NCBI GenBank assembly: GCA_029204225.1
Contig: CM055109.1
Span: 28,414,861-28,478,860, forward strand
Direction of reading: 5' to 3'
Origin: Diphasiastrum complanatum
Lineage: Eukaryota; Streptophyta; Lycopodiopsida; Lycopodiales; Lycopodiaceae
Length of the DNA stretch: 64,000 nt
How positions within the stretch are numbered: position 1 is the first letter of the stretch; each line of letters begins with the position of its first letter. A model generated the notes under the pieces. It was not told the origin of the DNA. It saw nothing but the letters and a program-made list of their open reading frames with translations, and did not search any database. Both the position numbers and the translations under genes were made by a program. Positions 1 to 12,715 of this stretch are shown piece by piece.

Positions 1-602
1 TCCATTACTTCTTGTTCGGTTTATCTGGACTATTTATTTCTCTCTGAATGAAATGTGAATTTTGAATACCAAGAAATCAATACACCAACCATTTTCCCCT
101 TAAAAGGACCAAAAATCCAATTGAAACTAATAATGTGGAAATTCAAAATTACGTAGTAAGTCAAGCAATTTCCTAAAACATATGCTGTGCATTGTGTAGA
201 ATGCCCTTGAATATGTGTCCGTATGGCAGGGCATAGGATGCATGGAGCTGTGAATCTCTGCTGATTCTGACAACACTGTCTCTAGTCTAAAAAGAATAGT
301 TATCTTATCTCTGAATGAGATGGGACTAATTCTGGAGAAAAAGGAGGTAATGAGAGGCTGAGAATAGCCCGCACTGGAGTGAGCATTATGACATAGGTCT
401 CTCTGCAGATGAAACATCTCGTGTATCATCAGAGCCAACGTGGATCCACATGATATCAATGAGCAGAGTGTGACAATCTGATCCTGAAAGAGACAATGAT
501 ATCTCTTCTGATTTCATTAAATCCCAGGCACCAAAAGATAAAGTGCTCCTATGTCTCCACCTCCCCCATAGTGCACAGATTCACAGAGTCAGTAGACCCT
601 AA
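1..602. other. non-coding flank, no gene seen
   Basis: AT-rich sequence. I see no coding pattern, repeat or transposon motif that I can support. A 110-codon open frame on the minus strand at 127-459 has no recognisable domain and is treated as chance. Confidence 0.5.
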
Positions 603-745
603 CTTACAAATCATGTGTAGACCCTAACCTGCAGAGCGAGTATAAACCATGGCCTACATAGCAAGCGTAATCCCTCACCTAGAGAGCAAGAGTAAAACCT
701 GACCTAGAGAGCAAGAATAAAACCTAACCTAGAGAGCAAGTGTCT
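603..745. repeat. degenerate 25-bp minisatellite, about 5.5 units
   Basis: Units start at 603, 628, 653, 678, 703 and 728, each 25 bp apart. The last three are nearly identical (core cctagagagcaag); the first two are more diverged and contain a CCCTAA word. The gradient suggests recent spread of the 3' units. No coding role is visible. Confidence 0.85.
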
Positions 746-1086
746 AGAGAGTTACAAATCTTCAAGAAATGTGAGACTTAGTGCTGCTACAGGGACTTTA
801 ATTCTTCCACACCCCCCTTTAGCAAACGTTATAGAATTGGAACTTCAGAAAGAAAATGGCAATTACTAAATCCAAAATTTAGGCAAATTCAAAGCTGCCG
901 ATTAAAAAAGCAATGTTGTTACATAGAAATACACTCAATTCTTATGAAAGCGATGAATTGCGACTTCCTAGCAGAGGAGATCTTTTACCGCCACTGACTC
1001 ATGGCCTTCTTCTGTGGCCGGATCAGATGCTTCGATCGTCGTAATTGTGCTGCACACGATCGCGCTCGCGGTGATGCCGTCCAAGA

Positions 1087-1089
<3 letters not shown>

Positions 1090-1135
<46 letters not shown>
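1090..1135. repeat. (CT)n microsatellite followed by (AC)n
   Basis: About 18 CT dinucleotides run to 1126 and are followed by a short CA tract. The Ser-Leu or Arg-Glu open frames over it are artefacts of the repeat. Confidence 0.95.
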
Positions 1136-1299
1136 TAAATTTGATCAACTAATAAAAAGGCATCACCCAACCAATATTGTGCCCTTATTTGGTCCCAAGT
1201 TCAATCTTCCCTTTTTAAGTCCAAATCCAATATTGGGTCGTTATCTTTCGACACCGGTGGCGAGTTGTGGGTGAGCTGGTGTTGTTGGGAGCTGGTGGC

Positions 1300-1353
1300 G
1301 AGTTGTTGGGACACGAGTGGTGAGTTGTTGGGACACGAGTGGGGAGTTATTGG
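1300..1353. repeat. 22-bp tandem repeat, about 2.5 units
   Basis: The unit gagttgttgggacacgagtg plus two bases starts at 1300 and 1322, and a partial unit starts at 1344. A weaker related copy lies just upstream (gagttgtggg at 1262). Confidence 0.75.
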
Positions 1354-1788
1354 TCTATCGTGCTTGACTTGGGCTTGCCCACTTAGGTTTGGTTCTCCGT
1401 GATCTCACGGGTTGATAATACCAAAAAGCAATCATGTGTGTGCCTTTTAAGCTACGTCAAGGCCATGTGGAGACAACTCCAACTTTTCTATTTAATTTGG
1501 CAGCATCATTGCACACGACGAGTAGCAAGTCCCGGAGCATGCAATCAGTATGCAATATTTGGCATTTCTTCCTTCTTTCGTCCTCAATGTCGAACATTTC
1601 TAGATCAATCCACACCAATGCTTGCACACACTTATTGAGCAATCTAAAGTCACCCTTAGAAATCAAAGCAATGTCGTGCAGGGGGTGATGTGCAGGCTGT
1701 CACGTTGGTTTTTGGATTCTTGGAATCTACAAATATGAAGAAATATGAATCTGCCTAATTCACAATATGGTGAAACTAGCATTTATAA

Positions 1789-2246
1789 TGTTATGTCCAT
1801 GGGCAGTAAGTAGAATTCAGTATACTCCTAGTCTTGGATACACAGTACTCCAGTAAATCAAGTTGTTAGTTATGCCACGTCATACTGGATGTGACCCGAA
1901 AGTAGCTAATATCCTCGTGAGGCTCCAGAACACACTAAATGGAGTTTAGACAAGGTATGAGACAGTGTATGCATGTGTAGAGTTATCAATAGCAATTCTA
2001 TGAATAGTTGGTCCATGCTTAAGACTCTATTCTAGGTGAATCTATGTATAGGGAACTTAGAGCTATGCATGACTATGTGCCCAGGTTGCTTTTGGCTCTA
2101 TATATTGAGGCCAAACTCGCCCATACTCCTCATTGTGATCATTGATTATAGAGTTGATTGGTTGCTTCTACTTGGTTGGGTAGTTGCTCCATAGTGTGTT
2201 TTCCATTGTGTTTGGTCTTGTAGGATCTTAGGGAGCTTCCCTTATA
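1789..2246 (+). repeat. 5' LTR of the LARD-like element
   Basis: Starts TGTTATGTCCATGG and runs to the primer site. It aligns over most of its length with 11000-11473, at roughly 90% identity by eye, apart from an indel of about 60 bp near 2150 versus 11351-11415. A TATA-like word (tctatatatt) near 2097-2106 would start the transcript about 140 bp before the LTR end. Confidence 0.85.
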
Positions 2247-2247
2247 T

Positions 2248-2259
2248 TGGTATCAAAGC
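2248..2259 (+). other. primer binding site, tRNA-iMet type
   Basis: tggtatcaaagc directly follows the 5' LTR. It differs by one base from tggtatcagagc, the complement of the 3' end of plant initiator tRNA-Met. Confidence 0.8.
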
Positions 2260-5200
2260 AAGGCTTACGAAGATTGGAGAAATGGAGAAGGGCTACCTTT
2301 CGTCGAAATTTTGGATTGGATCATTGGAATTCTCTTCCAAGGTGGATAGCAAGTGTGCAAGTGGCTGTACTATCCCAGTTTCAATGTGCATGTTGCTAAG
2401 ATCCATTACTCTTGGGATTCTTTGTGGTTTTATGGAGAATTGTCCTTGAAAGACAATTTTTGATGCTTTTTTGGAGCTTTTTCTTGTGTAGATCAAATCT
2501 TTGGTAGATCTGAATTTTTCAGCAAGTGTACTTTCATTTTAGGGTTTATTAATGATGAAATTAATGATGCATGCCAGTTCTTTCCAATGATTTATGATTC
2601 TAGGCTATGTTTTGGTCAAAATTGCTTGGTTTTTCATGCTTTTTGGCACAAAGTAGATAGTAAGAACCAATATCCAGCAAGATCAGACCAATTAGATGAC
2701 TATAATTTTGTAAATTGGTTTGCATGTGTTAGAGAAAGAGTTGTATGTCATGAATTTCCACTTTATTGTGATGAAAAAAATCGGAAAATAGCCAAAAGTC
2801 ATCATTTTTGCTTGTTTTTTCATAAAGTTGGTTAGTATGTGGCTGTAAAACACCATGTAGAGCTTGTAAAGAGGTGGACCAAAGTCTTTTGAAGCTTTTC
2901 CTGAAGTTAGAACCAAGAATTACAGCAATTGAACTTGTAGGAAGTCAAAAAAGTTCCAAAAATGACCATTTTTGGTGATTTTTGGAAGATGGATCTCTCC
3001 GAATTCATAAGGAAATTATTCTGGATTTAATTACAATATGATTAGCATTTCTTTTTACATTCCCAACAATCTATCAGACTTGTAAAATGATAGCCGGTGG
3101 CTTATGCACCGTCTCCATCAAGTTTGAAGCTATTTTGACTTCTACAAATCAAGGAATCTTTGTTCTCAGCATATACTGCATCTTAGGATCAGTATGAATG
3201 CTTCAAGAAAGTCTAGTTGATTGTTTAAGGCTGTTGGTAGCATCAATTTTGGACTAGGATAGGTGTTTGCAGGTTTTTGCATGATATTATCTTGTGGAAA
3301 GGCGCCCAACTGTTTAGATTGCATGCCAGTGATTTCCCTAATTTGTAGTATTGTGTTTGCATGGATTAGTTGCATGCTGATTCTCAAAGTGATTCTGACA
3401 TGCATGAGGGATTTGCAATCGATTTGAGTGGTCATACGCATGTGCTCTGACAGTTTGGGTCACAAATCAGTGTTAATGGCTGACAAATTCCGTAAAACTG
3501 AAGTTTACGTAAAAAATTCTGTAATGACAGTTGTGACTGATGTAGTGTGTTTTGCATGCCAGTTTGACATTCGGTTAGTAACATTAGAAATTGAACAGTG
3601 TTTCGATTTTTTCAATTTTGATTGCCTTTTGTACTAACAGTATTTTCATCAAAAATCTCAAATTACGTAAAATAAAGCAAAAATTGAGTTTTCCAAAAAA
3701 AATCAAAATTTCAATCATTTTTTGGTTATTAATGAAATCGGTTTAGATTAGTGAATTGATTAAACAAAGTTTGTCAGTTAGAATTGGTCACAGTGGATTT
3801 ACTAAGTCTAAATTATTTCCTGGTGATAGATAAGTTAAAATTGACAGAAGGAACCGCAATGAAATTGCCGACAAGTTTTACTGTACTGTCATTCTTTTAA
3901 CTTTTGGAGTTGAGAACTCCCAGACTGAAAGTTAAAATTTGAATTTTTTCTTTTTTTGTTGAAATCAGTTACTTGTCTGATAGTTTTCTAATTGATGTTG
4001 ATCACTAGAAATCAGTCAAGTGAACGTTTGTGCAAGATACTCGTAAAAATCGTCAAACAATATGAAATGACGAGATTGAATGAGTGGCAATAATATTTTT
4101 TATCTAGACAGTAAATCTGACTGGATACTGATCAAGAATTACTGAAATCCTATTGGTGGGGTTTCCATTCATGTAATTTCATATTCTATATTTGGATAGG
4201 TTTTGTCAATATTAACAGAGTAATGCTAAACCAGTCAATAAAAAGAAAACAATTTTTATTGAAAAATTTGTAACCATATGAATTACAAAACTGATTTCAT
4301 TTCCAGTAAAATCCTATGGTGAATTAGATTCAAAAGATCAGACTAGTACGGTTTCACATACTAGTAAATGATTTTTGATATCAGATATTCAGCCCAAGTA
4401 TAGGAAGGAATGAAATTGTTTTGGACTTTTTCCTACAGTAATTAATTTTTTAAACATTTACTAATGTCGTTACGTCTTCTTGGTACCTTAGCTGAAATAG
4501 ATTTTCAGGAAACTGAAAATTCTAAGGAGGGAAGAAGAGTGGACATCAGAGGTAGTAAGTGTGATCGAGAAATGTATTTCGCAGTTAGGATTTTGGTAAT
4601 CCCTATAAATTATTGCTTAAAATTGGTTATTAATTTTTGGCTTGAATTCATTCAGTTGAATTCGTAACTGATATCTTTGTAACCATTGAGTTATTCGCAG
4701 TTTTGGATGTCAATTGTGAAGTTAGAAGTGGAATCTGATACGTGGATTACATTGGATCTGTTAGTTGACAGAAGCTTGTCCCTAGATTTTATGCATCAGT
4801 AGGGTTTCGAAGCTTGTCAATAACTAGAAAAGTTCAGAGTATAATAGTGAACCATGTTAATTCTTCTGTTTAAGTCACATATTCAAATGTGGATTTGTGG
4901 TATTCATTTGATAGGCATGCCAACCATCCAAATAAATGGATTCTCCTGTGTTTGGAAACAAGAGATAATATCCTATAGTGATTATAGGACAACTAGATGA
5001 TCAATGGATCTCTATAATATCAAATAAGACGGTTAAGAATTTTTTGGAAGGAAAAGCTGATGGTATGGGACATCAGTAATTTTGGAAAGGAAATTCTAGG
5101 TCTGTAAAGATCTGATGATCAATGGTGTGTTTTAGTACCTAGTCGCGATATAGAAAAAAAAAAACCATTCAATCAAATGTGGGATATTTTGGAAAATTTT

Positions 5201-6049
5201 GAGGTTTAATCTAGATCCCTATGTGGTATCTCATTATTTACAAAATCAGAGGCCCTCAAATCTATTCCTTGCTTCCTTGATTAATCTTTTACTTTTTAAC
5301 AATTTCTTAGAAGACATCAAACTGTTTATATGATTCTTTCCAGCATGAAGTTATTCTTCTGAAAGACTATTATTTCATATAAATTACTACTTGTGGGAAT
5401 GGACTTGGAATTCAGATAATTCTAAGGTTAAAAATTCTTAAAACTAGAATATCTATGTTGCATAAATGGATTTCAATGGAATAGAAACTTCTACCATTCA
5501 GATTGAAAATATTTGAAGGAGAAGTCTTGTTTGTAATGAAGTGAATCCTTTAGTAGAAGTTATTACTGACTTTTTTTGGATTTGGATATTTTCATATATC
5601 ATCTTTCTAGTTAACTTTTATTGAAATTGATAATTTCCTTAAAAGGAGGGGTGAAATAGCGGGATAAATTTCTATTGGGAAATATGTGGTTGCATAGTTT
5701 TCGAAAAAGAACCAGTTGTGGTATAGAAATGAGATTTTTTCTGGAAGTAATTTCGGATAAAATCAGAGTAAGATACCTAATTGGAACTTTTCGAATAAGA
5801 GGAATTCTCTAGGGATTGTGTGGACAATTTGGAACAAGTTTGGAATTTGAATCATTATCTATAAGTAGTACATTAAAAGGTTAAAACTTACTAATTCCAT
5901 TTTGATTGGAATAGAAGTAAGTTTGATCAGTATTTAAGTATGAGAGTTTTGTATTGGAACAACCTAATCTTAGTTTTAGTACTAGGATCAGAGAGGGGTT
6001 GCTTGAGTGGAAGAAAGTATGCTATTAAAAGAAATTGGATTGCAAACCT
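2260..6049 (+). other. AT-rich body of the LARD-like element, no gene
   Basis: Stops occur in all frames. The longest open frames are under 92 codons and none carries a retroelement or host motif. The stretch is internal non-coding sequence of the 1789-11473 element. Confidence 0.6.
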
Positions 6050-6354
6050 AATCTACTCGTTGTCGTCGTGATGTCTAGTGTGCATGACACAAGCAAACAA
6101 ACTACATTGATATTTAATACTTGATCGTATTAAATTAAATAAAGTTGACATCGGAATACAAACCACATTAGTATGAATACAAAAACTAGTACTTACATTT
6201 GGAAGATTACCCTTGCTCTTTAGTTTGTCGACTAATGCGTCGTATGATTTCCTAAAGGCAAATTCGTATTTCCCCTTAGTTGGCAGATGTCCATAGTCCG
6301 CCAACTATCCATGCATTAGCAACTCTCATATGTTAAACATGTCATATAATAAAT

Positions 6355-7904
6355 GAAAACTCCAACAGGCTATGCACATTCTTTACGCAAATCATATACC
6401 AAAGACGGTAAATTAAGTGGATTGAAATTGCATGATTGGCATAAGATGTTGGATTTCATACTTCCACTTTCTATTCAAGGTCTCTTCAACGATGATGTAT
6501 GAAATACGCTTTACAATTTTTCATCATTGATTAGGTTTGTATATCTTTTAAGCACTTGTATAAATATGTGTTATTTCAATATTTTTATGTGTTAAACCAC
6601 CTAATGTACTATCAATCTTGCAGGTGGATTTCCTCAAAAGAAATAAAAAATAGTGAATTGGATTCCATGAAATTCCAAATGATCGAAATGGTATGTTTCT
6701 TGAAAAGAGATTTTCCAACTTCCTTTTTGGATATACAAGTCCATCTTCTAGTGCATTTGGTCAAAGAAGTATCAATTGCAGGACCTGTGCACACGAGATG
6801 GATGTTCTATCTTGAACATTTTATTGTGAGACAAAAGGCAAGGCCATAAGGTAGCATTGCAGAAAGTTGGCTTGTACAGGAATCTTTGTTTTATATCACC
6901 GAAATAATCTCACAATTGCATCTGGCAAGTCTAAAAATGTGGTATGAAGAAGAAGATGAACGTGTTAGGGTGAAGTACCACAAGGAAATGGTGTACAAAA
7001 GAGACTTTCACCTCAATTAAAAAAATTGACACATTCATATTATATAATTGTGGACAAATGGAAAAGTGGATTTTAAGGTATAAGAAGCCAAAAAGGAAAG
7101 AAACATAACATTGAAACGAAGAAGAAATATCAATCGAAGAAGAAGGAGGGCGTTATAGAACAACGAACCTTTGGAGCCTTTACCTTCAAAATGCTCTCGT
7201 GAATGGATTTTTGATACAATGCTAAAAGCATCCGAAAACGGAGAAGAAGTGACCAAATTAGAATGGGAATTTGTTTGTGGATGTGGATGGAAGGTTAGTG
7301 TAATATTGTTTTTGTAAAGTTTTGTTTTTGTACTACTCAATATATGAATAGTATTTCTAATTACACACATTTGTTTTTTTTTTTTGTGTTTTAGTATACA
7401 TCGTACACTGCCATGTGGGCATATGGACACCATTACCGTGTTAATTTTATTTAATTCTTTGACAGATTATATTCCATCCAGATTGAATAGACCCAAGATG
7501 GTGGTATGTGATCCAACTTAATGCAAGAAAACGACGTGTGTTTGAAAGAAAAAGATATTGTTGAATTGGATACACAAGACGAACCACCACCCAATATTGA
7601 CGACATTTTGAAAGAACCTGAACCACTCATCCAAACTCCAAATGATGTTGAAAAGATGGGAGAAGAAGGTACAAATGGAAATGATGAGATTCCTACGATC
7701 CTACAAGACCAAATTGGGAGTAATTTGAGGCCCCCATGTTTGGATGAGATAGAATTAGAAGAAGAGGAGATTGAATATGAGAGTAGCTCACAACATCAAA
7801 GAGACACGATCAGAAATTTACGATTATACCTAGATCTAGATTCAGATGAGTGTCAAGACTTGTGTGATGACGAAAATGATGTAAATGATGAGAATGATCT
7901 ATGA
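6355..7904 (+). pseudogene. CACTA (En/Spm) transposase remnant, DUF4218-like
   Basis: Two pieces read as the C-terminal half of a CACTA transposase. Around 6400-6500 one frame reads GLKLHDWHKMLDF then LPLSIQGL, the start of the DUF4218 domain. From 6690 another reads FPTSFLDIQVHLLVHLVKE followed by IAGPVHTRWMF and KARP.GSIAES, its conserved core. Near 7485-7545 IDPRWWYVIQLNARKRRVF resembles the DUF4216-type region, and an acidic frame at 7521-7904 (ending in a run of Asp, Glu and Asn) may be the tail after a frameshift. The N-terminal TNP2 catalytic part is absent. Several stops and frameshifts make it non-functional. I found no CACTA terminal repeat on either side. Confidence 0.75.
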
Positions 7905-8531
7905 TTATTAATACTTAAATTCACTTGCACTCTTTTTTTTTTTTTTATATTCATCGCAATACTTTTTATGTATACTTTTATAGATAGAGTTGAATGTGAT
8001 AATTATAATACCCATACCTTGCGGTTATGTCCTAGTTTAGAATGTCACCACATATTCCCTCCCTGCGACGTGTAGGTTTTTCCATGCAAGTTGGAAAGAT
8101 TAGAAGCTCGCCTTTAACGGGAGAAAAGTAAGGGCTACACACCTTCCTAGGATTGGGAATTTTAATTATCTACATTTCACCTTTGCATATTAACTAATTG
8201 CTAGTGTATGCGGTAAAATACGACATTGCTTTGAACAAAATGAAAATTATGAATTACATTTAATTTCTTACTATGTTAGATAACGTATTCCAATAATAAA
8301 ACAAATTGAAACAACACAAACTCACCGGTAAACTCACTCGAAGCTTTAAGTGCAAACGTGCAATTGCTCGCTCTTTAAACGCTTGCTCTCTTTTTTTTGA
8401 ATATTTTTGTCACATGCACAAGCAATTAAAAAATAGCACTATACACAATTGAACCATTATTATAAGCAAATTCAAACATACAATTACCATCAAACACTAT
8501 CTAGTCATCTACTACTCTAAATCTTAATCAA
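7905..8531 (+). other. non-coding stretch between CACTA remnant and CT arrays
   Basis: AT-rich with short poly-T runs. No gene or structured repeat is evident. It may be the untranslated 3' side of the CACTA element. Confidence 0.4.
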
Positions 8532-9057
<526 letters not shown>

Positions 9058-9409
9058 AACTTTATTTTTCAAAAACAAAACAAAAAATAAACTCCAAAAT
9101 CTTTTAATATCTTCAAGCATACATCTACACTCCACCTCTTCTCTCTCTTTCTCTCTCACAAATCACAAATCTAATAATATATTATTACCAAACTATCCTA
9201 AATAATACTAATAATCTATTACAAGACCATTCAAAACCATATTCATACTAACAATATTCAACAATGCAAAATTTAAATACACATACACACATAATACACA
9301 CACACACTCTCTCTATCTCTTTCTATCTTTCACACTCTCTATCTCTTCTCAAAACAAACAAACAAACACCAACCTCAAACAAACAAACAAAAAGTAAAAC
9401 AAACAAAAA

Positions 9410-9505
9410 TCAAGCACCAGTCTCAAACACTGATCTTGAAGCACCCTCAAGCACTGATCTTCAAGCCCTCAAGCACTGATCTTCAATCGCCCTCAATCGC
9501 TCCAA
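9410..9505. repeat. 22- to 24-bp minisatellite
   Basis: Variants of aagcactgatcttcaagccc recur about four times. A (CAAA)n-rich stretch lies just upstream at 9352-9410. Confidence 0.65.
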
Positions 9506-9579
9506 AGACACTTCAACCTGCAACAAAAATAGAGTGAGAGAGAAGGCGCTAGATTGTGCGAATACAAAAAAACCAAACA

Positions 9580-9915
9580 GACGTCGGAATCCGATGACTT
9601 CAAAACACGTCAGAGTCCGACGTCCGTGCCCATTCAGGCCTGGACGACAGGTCCCAGATGTCGCGGATAGGCTTTCAAATTGCCGACGTGGACGTCCACG
9701 TATTTTTGTTCTGGAAAAAACCATGCCAGGTCATATCCATGTTTGAACGTCGGAATCTTACATGTCGGATTCCGACGTGCCTTTCAAAAATTGGTTGCCG
9801 CCCATCATTTTCGATCGCTAGACTCTGGTTTTCGGATTTTTTACTGGGACATCGTATTTCAACGTGTCGGATTGTGACGGATTATGAAATTTTCAAACAT
9901 ACGTCGAACGCCCAT
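9580..9915. repeat. cluster of palindromic subterminal-type repeats
   Basis: At least six variants of a GC-rich motif built on ACGTCGGAATCCGACGT occur in 335 bp, in otherwise AT-rich DNA. They include a perfect 16-bp palindrome (ACGTGGACGTCCACGT, 9686-9701) and an inverted pair with 11-bp arms (9747-9757 and 9768-9778). Such motif clusters are typical of transposase-binding subterminal regions of CACTA and related DNA transposons, which fits the transposase remnant 2 kb upstream. The assignment is inference. Confidence 0.6.
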
Positions 9916-10079
9916 GTAGGAGTCTGTGGAATATGTTATTGTGGACTTTGGATATCTAGATTTGATTCTAGACAAGAATCTAAAGCTTTTTGTAGTTAAA
10001 GATGATTGTCATTATCATTTTAGTATGCTTTCTGTCTTTAATTACCAGTGGTATATAGTACTTGGAAATCGAGCACTTC

Positions 10080-10395
10080 AGTCAGAAAATCCTATTAGGA
10101 GAATGTTTATAAAATCTCGTGTTTTCCTGTTGGGAAAGATTTTGGATCTCACAGATCTTCTCACAAGATAAGTATTTTATTTGTGGATAGTTTAATTTAT
10201 CTAGTGGATGTTATTCTACTACAGTTTATGGTCTATAGTCAGAAAATCCTATTAGGAAAATGTTTATAAAATCTCGTGTTTTCTTGTTGGGAAAGATTTT
10301 GGATCTCACAGACATTCTCACAAGATAAGTATTTTATTTGTGGATAATTTAATTTATCTAGTAGATGTTATTCTACTACAGTTTATGGTCTATAG
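10080..10395 (+). repeat. tandem duplication, 157-bp unit, two copies
   Basis: Copy 1 starts at 10080 (agtcagaaaatcctattagg) and copy 2 at 10237, ending at the second gtctatag near 10395. They differ at only a few positions, so the duplication is much younger than the surrounding element. Confidence 0.9.
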
Positions 10396-10985
10396 ATGCT
10401 TGAGTATAGTTCTTTATTTGATTGGATCTCCAGTTATCCTAGGAGACAATCAAGTCTATTAAGATGAATGAATGCTATTTCTTGTATTTGGTGTTAGAAA
10501 CAGGAGCATTTCTCAAAAGAATATCTGGGATACTCAAAGTTGAGTTTTAATCATTCTATATCTTAATGATCCTAGAGATTCTAATTGAATGAATTATCAT
10601 ATCTTAGAATTTGGATTCTAAGGATATTTGTACTTGAAAGATAATAAATTATCTGTCAAAGCTGTGGATAATTACAGACTGTAATTGTGATTAATCTATT
10701 ATTTCTTTAACTTTAATCTCTTAAGTTAGGTTATTTCACCCAATGTTTCATGTAAGTGCTTTACATAAAGGTGATGTTACTAACTTGTGGTGAATGTAAC
10801 CTAGATGGAAAATTTATCACTTAGTGTACTTTTCAAACCTGAGTTGTACTCCAGTGCAGAGAGAGTACGAGTTTGATGTGAAAGTTAGACTAAGGATAAT
10901 GATTTTCTAGGTGGACATTGAAAGTTAAAAGAACTGTTCCTATTATTTTTTCCTGTCTAGAGAACTTCTAAGGATAGAAGCAGTT

Positions 10986-10999
10986 TAAGGAGGGAAGAA
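10986..10999 (+). other. polypurine tract of the LARD-like element
   Basis: aaggagggaagaa directly precedes the TG of the 3' LTR, where plus-strand DNA synthesis would be primed. A similar tract precedes the related LTR start at 12491. Confidence 0.7.
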
Positions 11000-11473
11000 T
11001 GTTATGTCCATGGCCAGTAAGCAGGATTCAGTATACTCCTAGACTTGGATACATGATGGCACTCCAGTAAATCAAGTTGTTAGTTATGCCACGTCATACT
11101 GGATGTGACCCAAAGTAACTAATATCCTTGTGAGGCCCAGAACACACTAAATGGAGTTTAGACAAGGTATGAGATAGTGTATGCATGTGTAGAGTTATCA
11201 ATAGCAATTCTATGAATAGTTGGTCCATGCTTAGGACTCTATTCTAGGTGAATCTATAGGAAACTTAGGGCTATCCATGGCTATGTGACCAGGTTGTTTT
11301 TGGCTCTATATATCCAAACTCGTCCTACTCCTCATTGTGATCATTGATTCATTGCCAGGGTTTCACTCTACCTTCATGCTTCTTATTCCTTGGCTTGGGG
11401 GTGAAGCTTCTAGAATTGATTGGTTGTTTCTACTTGGCTGGGTGGTTGTTCCATAGTGTGTTTTCTATTGTGT
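11000..11473 (+). repeat. 3' LTR of the LARD-like element, 3' end lost
   Basis: Matches 1789 onwards starting at TGTTATGTCCATGG. It carries about 60 extra bases around 11351-11415 that are missing from the 5' LTR. Similarity stops at tattgtgt (11473); the last 40 or so bases of the LTR are replaced by unrelated sequence leading into a gypsy fragment. Confidence 0.85.
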
Positions 11474-11584
11474 ACCACTACCTAGACCAATAAACCACAA
11501 AATAGAGGTAACTCTAGACAACCCTATAGGTTTTCTAAAAAAGAGGACGTAGGAGTTACAAATCAAATAAAACTAAATGAGCAT

Positions 11585-12660
11585 GGGACATATTCAACCT
11601 AATAAATCACCCAAGAGTGCTCTTATTCTTTTGAAAGCGAAGAACGATGGAGGTTTTCATATCTATGTGGATTACAAGAGGCTAAACAAAGTAACTATTA
11701 AAAATAAAATATCCATAGCCTAGGATGCACTTCCTGGTGAATCACTTAGGGCAAAATACTTCATTATGATTTATCCTAAAATATTGTACCATCATATAAG
11801 AATTAAATCAAAAGATGTGCAAAAAACTAGATTTCAAACAAAATTTGGTCATGGCGAGTTTGTAGTGTTGTCTTTTGCATTAATGAACGCCCCAGTAACA
11901 TTTCAACAGATGATGAACAATATTTTTCATCCATATTTGACGAAATTCGTGGCGGTGATAGTCTCATCAACAGTAGAACCTTTGAGAAACATATGTATAT
12001 GTTGCAATTAGCTCATGAGAGTATTTTTGGTGCTCAACATCAAGCCATAACTTATACAAATCTTAAGAGAACTCCCAAATAAATTAAAGTGATGGTTGGG
12101 ATATCTTCAAATTCCAAAAGATTCTATGACATATAGGACCGTTTTGGATTATAAGAGAAATTAAATATTTAGCTTATCAACTAGATCTTCAAGGCAAATC
12201 TACTGCTCACCCAATATTTTAGGTAATTTAATTGAGTTAAGTTCACATGAAAGTGATACAGATGGATCTGATGAGGATTATCCCATTTTGAAAGATTTAT
12301 CACTTAGTGTACCTTTGGAACTGTAAAGAGTACTCATAAGCAAAGATAAATAGTTGGGAAATTGTTCTATCTCTAAGTGCTTGATTTGGTGGGGGGGGGG
12401 GGAAAAGACATACTAAGGATGATAATTCATGGGAGAAATTTGAAAGCATAGAGAAATTTTTTTGTAAGTTCTACTTTGAGGAGACAAGAATGTTACATCC
12501 ATGTCCAATATATCATATTCGACATAATCCTAGATGTGGATATCCAAATTGGTACATCTCGTTATTCTGAACAAGGCTAGAAATGTGATTAATAACCTTG
12601 TGAAGACCCAATCACACATCTAATGACATATGAGCTATTGCATGAGTTATTGACATGAAG
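11585..12660 (+). pseudogene. Ty3/gypsy remnant: RT piece plus 3' end and LTR start
   Basis: From about 11610 the translation, with several frame breaks, reads SPRVLL, a Lys/Asp-rich step, then [14 protein letters not shown], and from 11790 HIRIKSKDVQKTRFQTKFG, GEFVVLSFALMNAPVTFQQ and HPYLTKFVAVI. This is the gypsy reverse transcriptase up to just before the catalytic Asp-Asp motif, which is not preserved. A second block at 12290-12490 resembles 10800-10999 (shared tttatcacttagtgtac) and ends in a purine tract and an LTR start (TGTTACATCCATG, 12491), a diverged relative of the LTR at 11000. The LTR is cut by the next Copia at 12716. It is inactive. Confidence 0.75.
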
Positions 12661-12715
12661 TAGACTATCGATAGGGTGGTGAGCAAGCTAATTTCATCTT
12701 TTATGAAGCTAAAGA

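Noticed and set aside
127-459. 110-codon open frame on the minus strand
   Set aside because: No domain, codon pattern or splice context. Chance frame in AT-rich DNA.
7035-7433. 132-codon open frame on the minus strand
   Set aside because: Antisense to the CACTA remnant; low-complexity Lys/Ser/Leu-rich and no family signature.
7521-7904. Acidic 127-codon frame as an independent host gene
   Set aside because: It lies directly downstream, one frame over, of the transposase tail and has no start context of its own. More likely the decayed end of the same protein.
12391-12403. Poly-G run as a regulatory G-quadruplex
   Set aside because: A single mononucleotide run without further G tracts in a dead gypsy remnant. 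More likely slippage.
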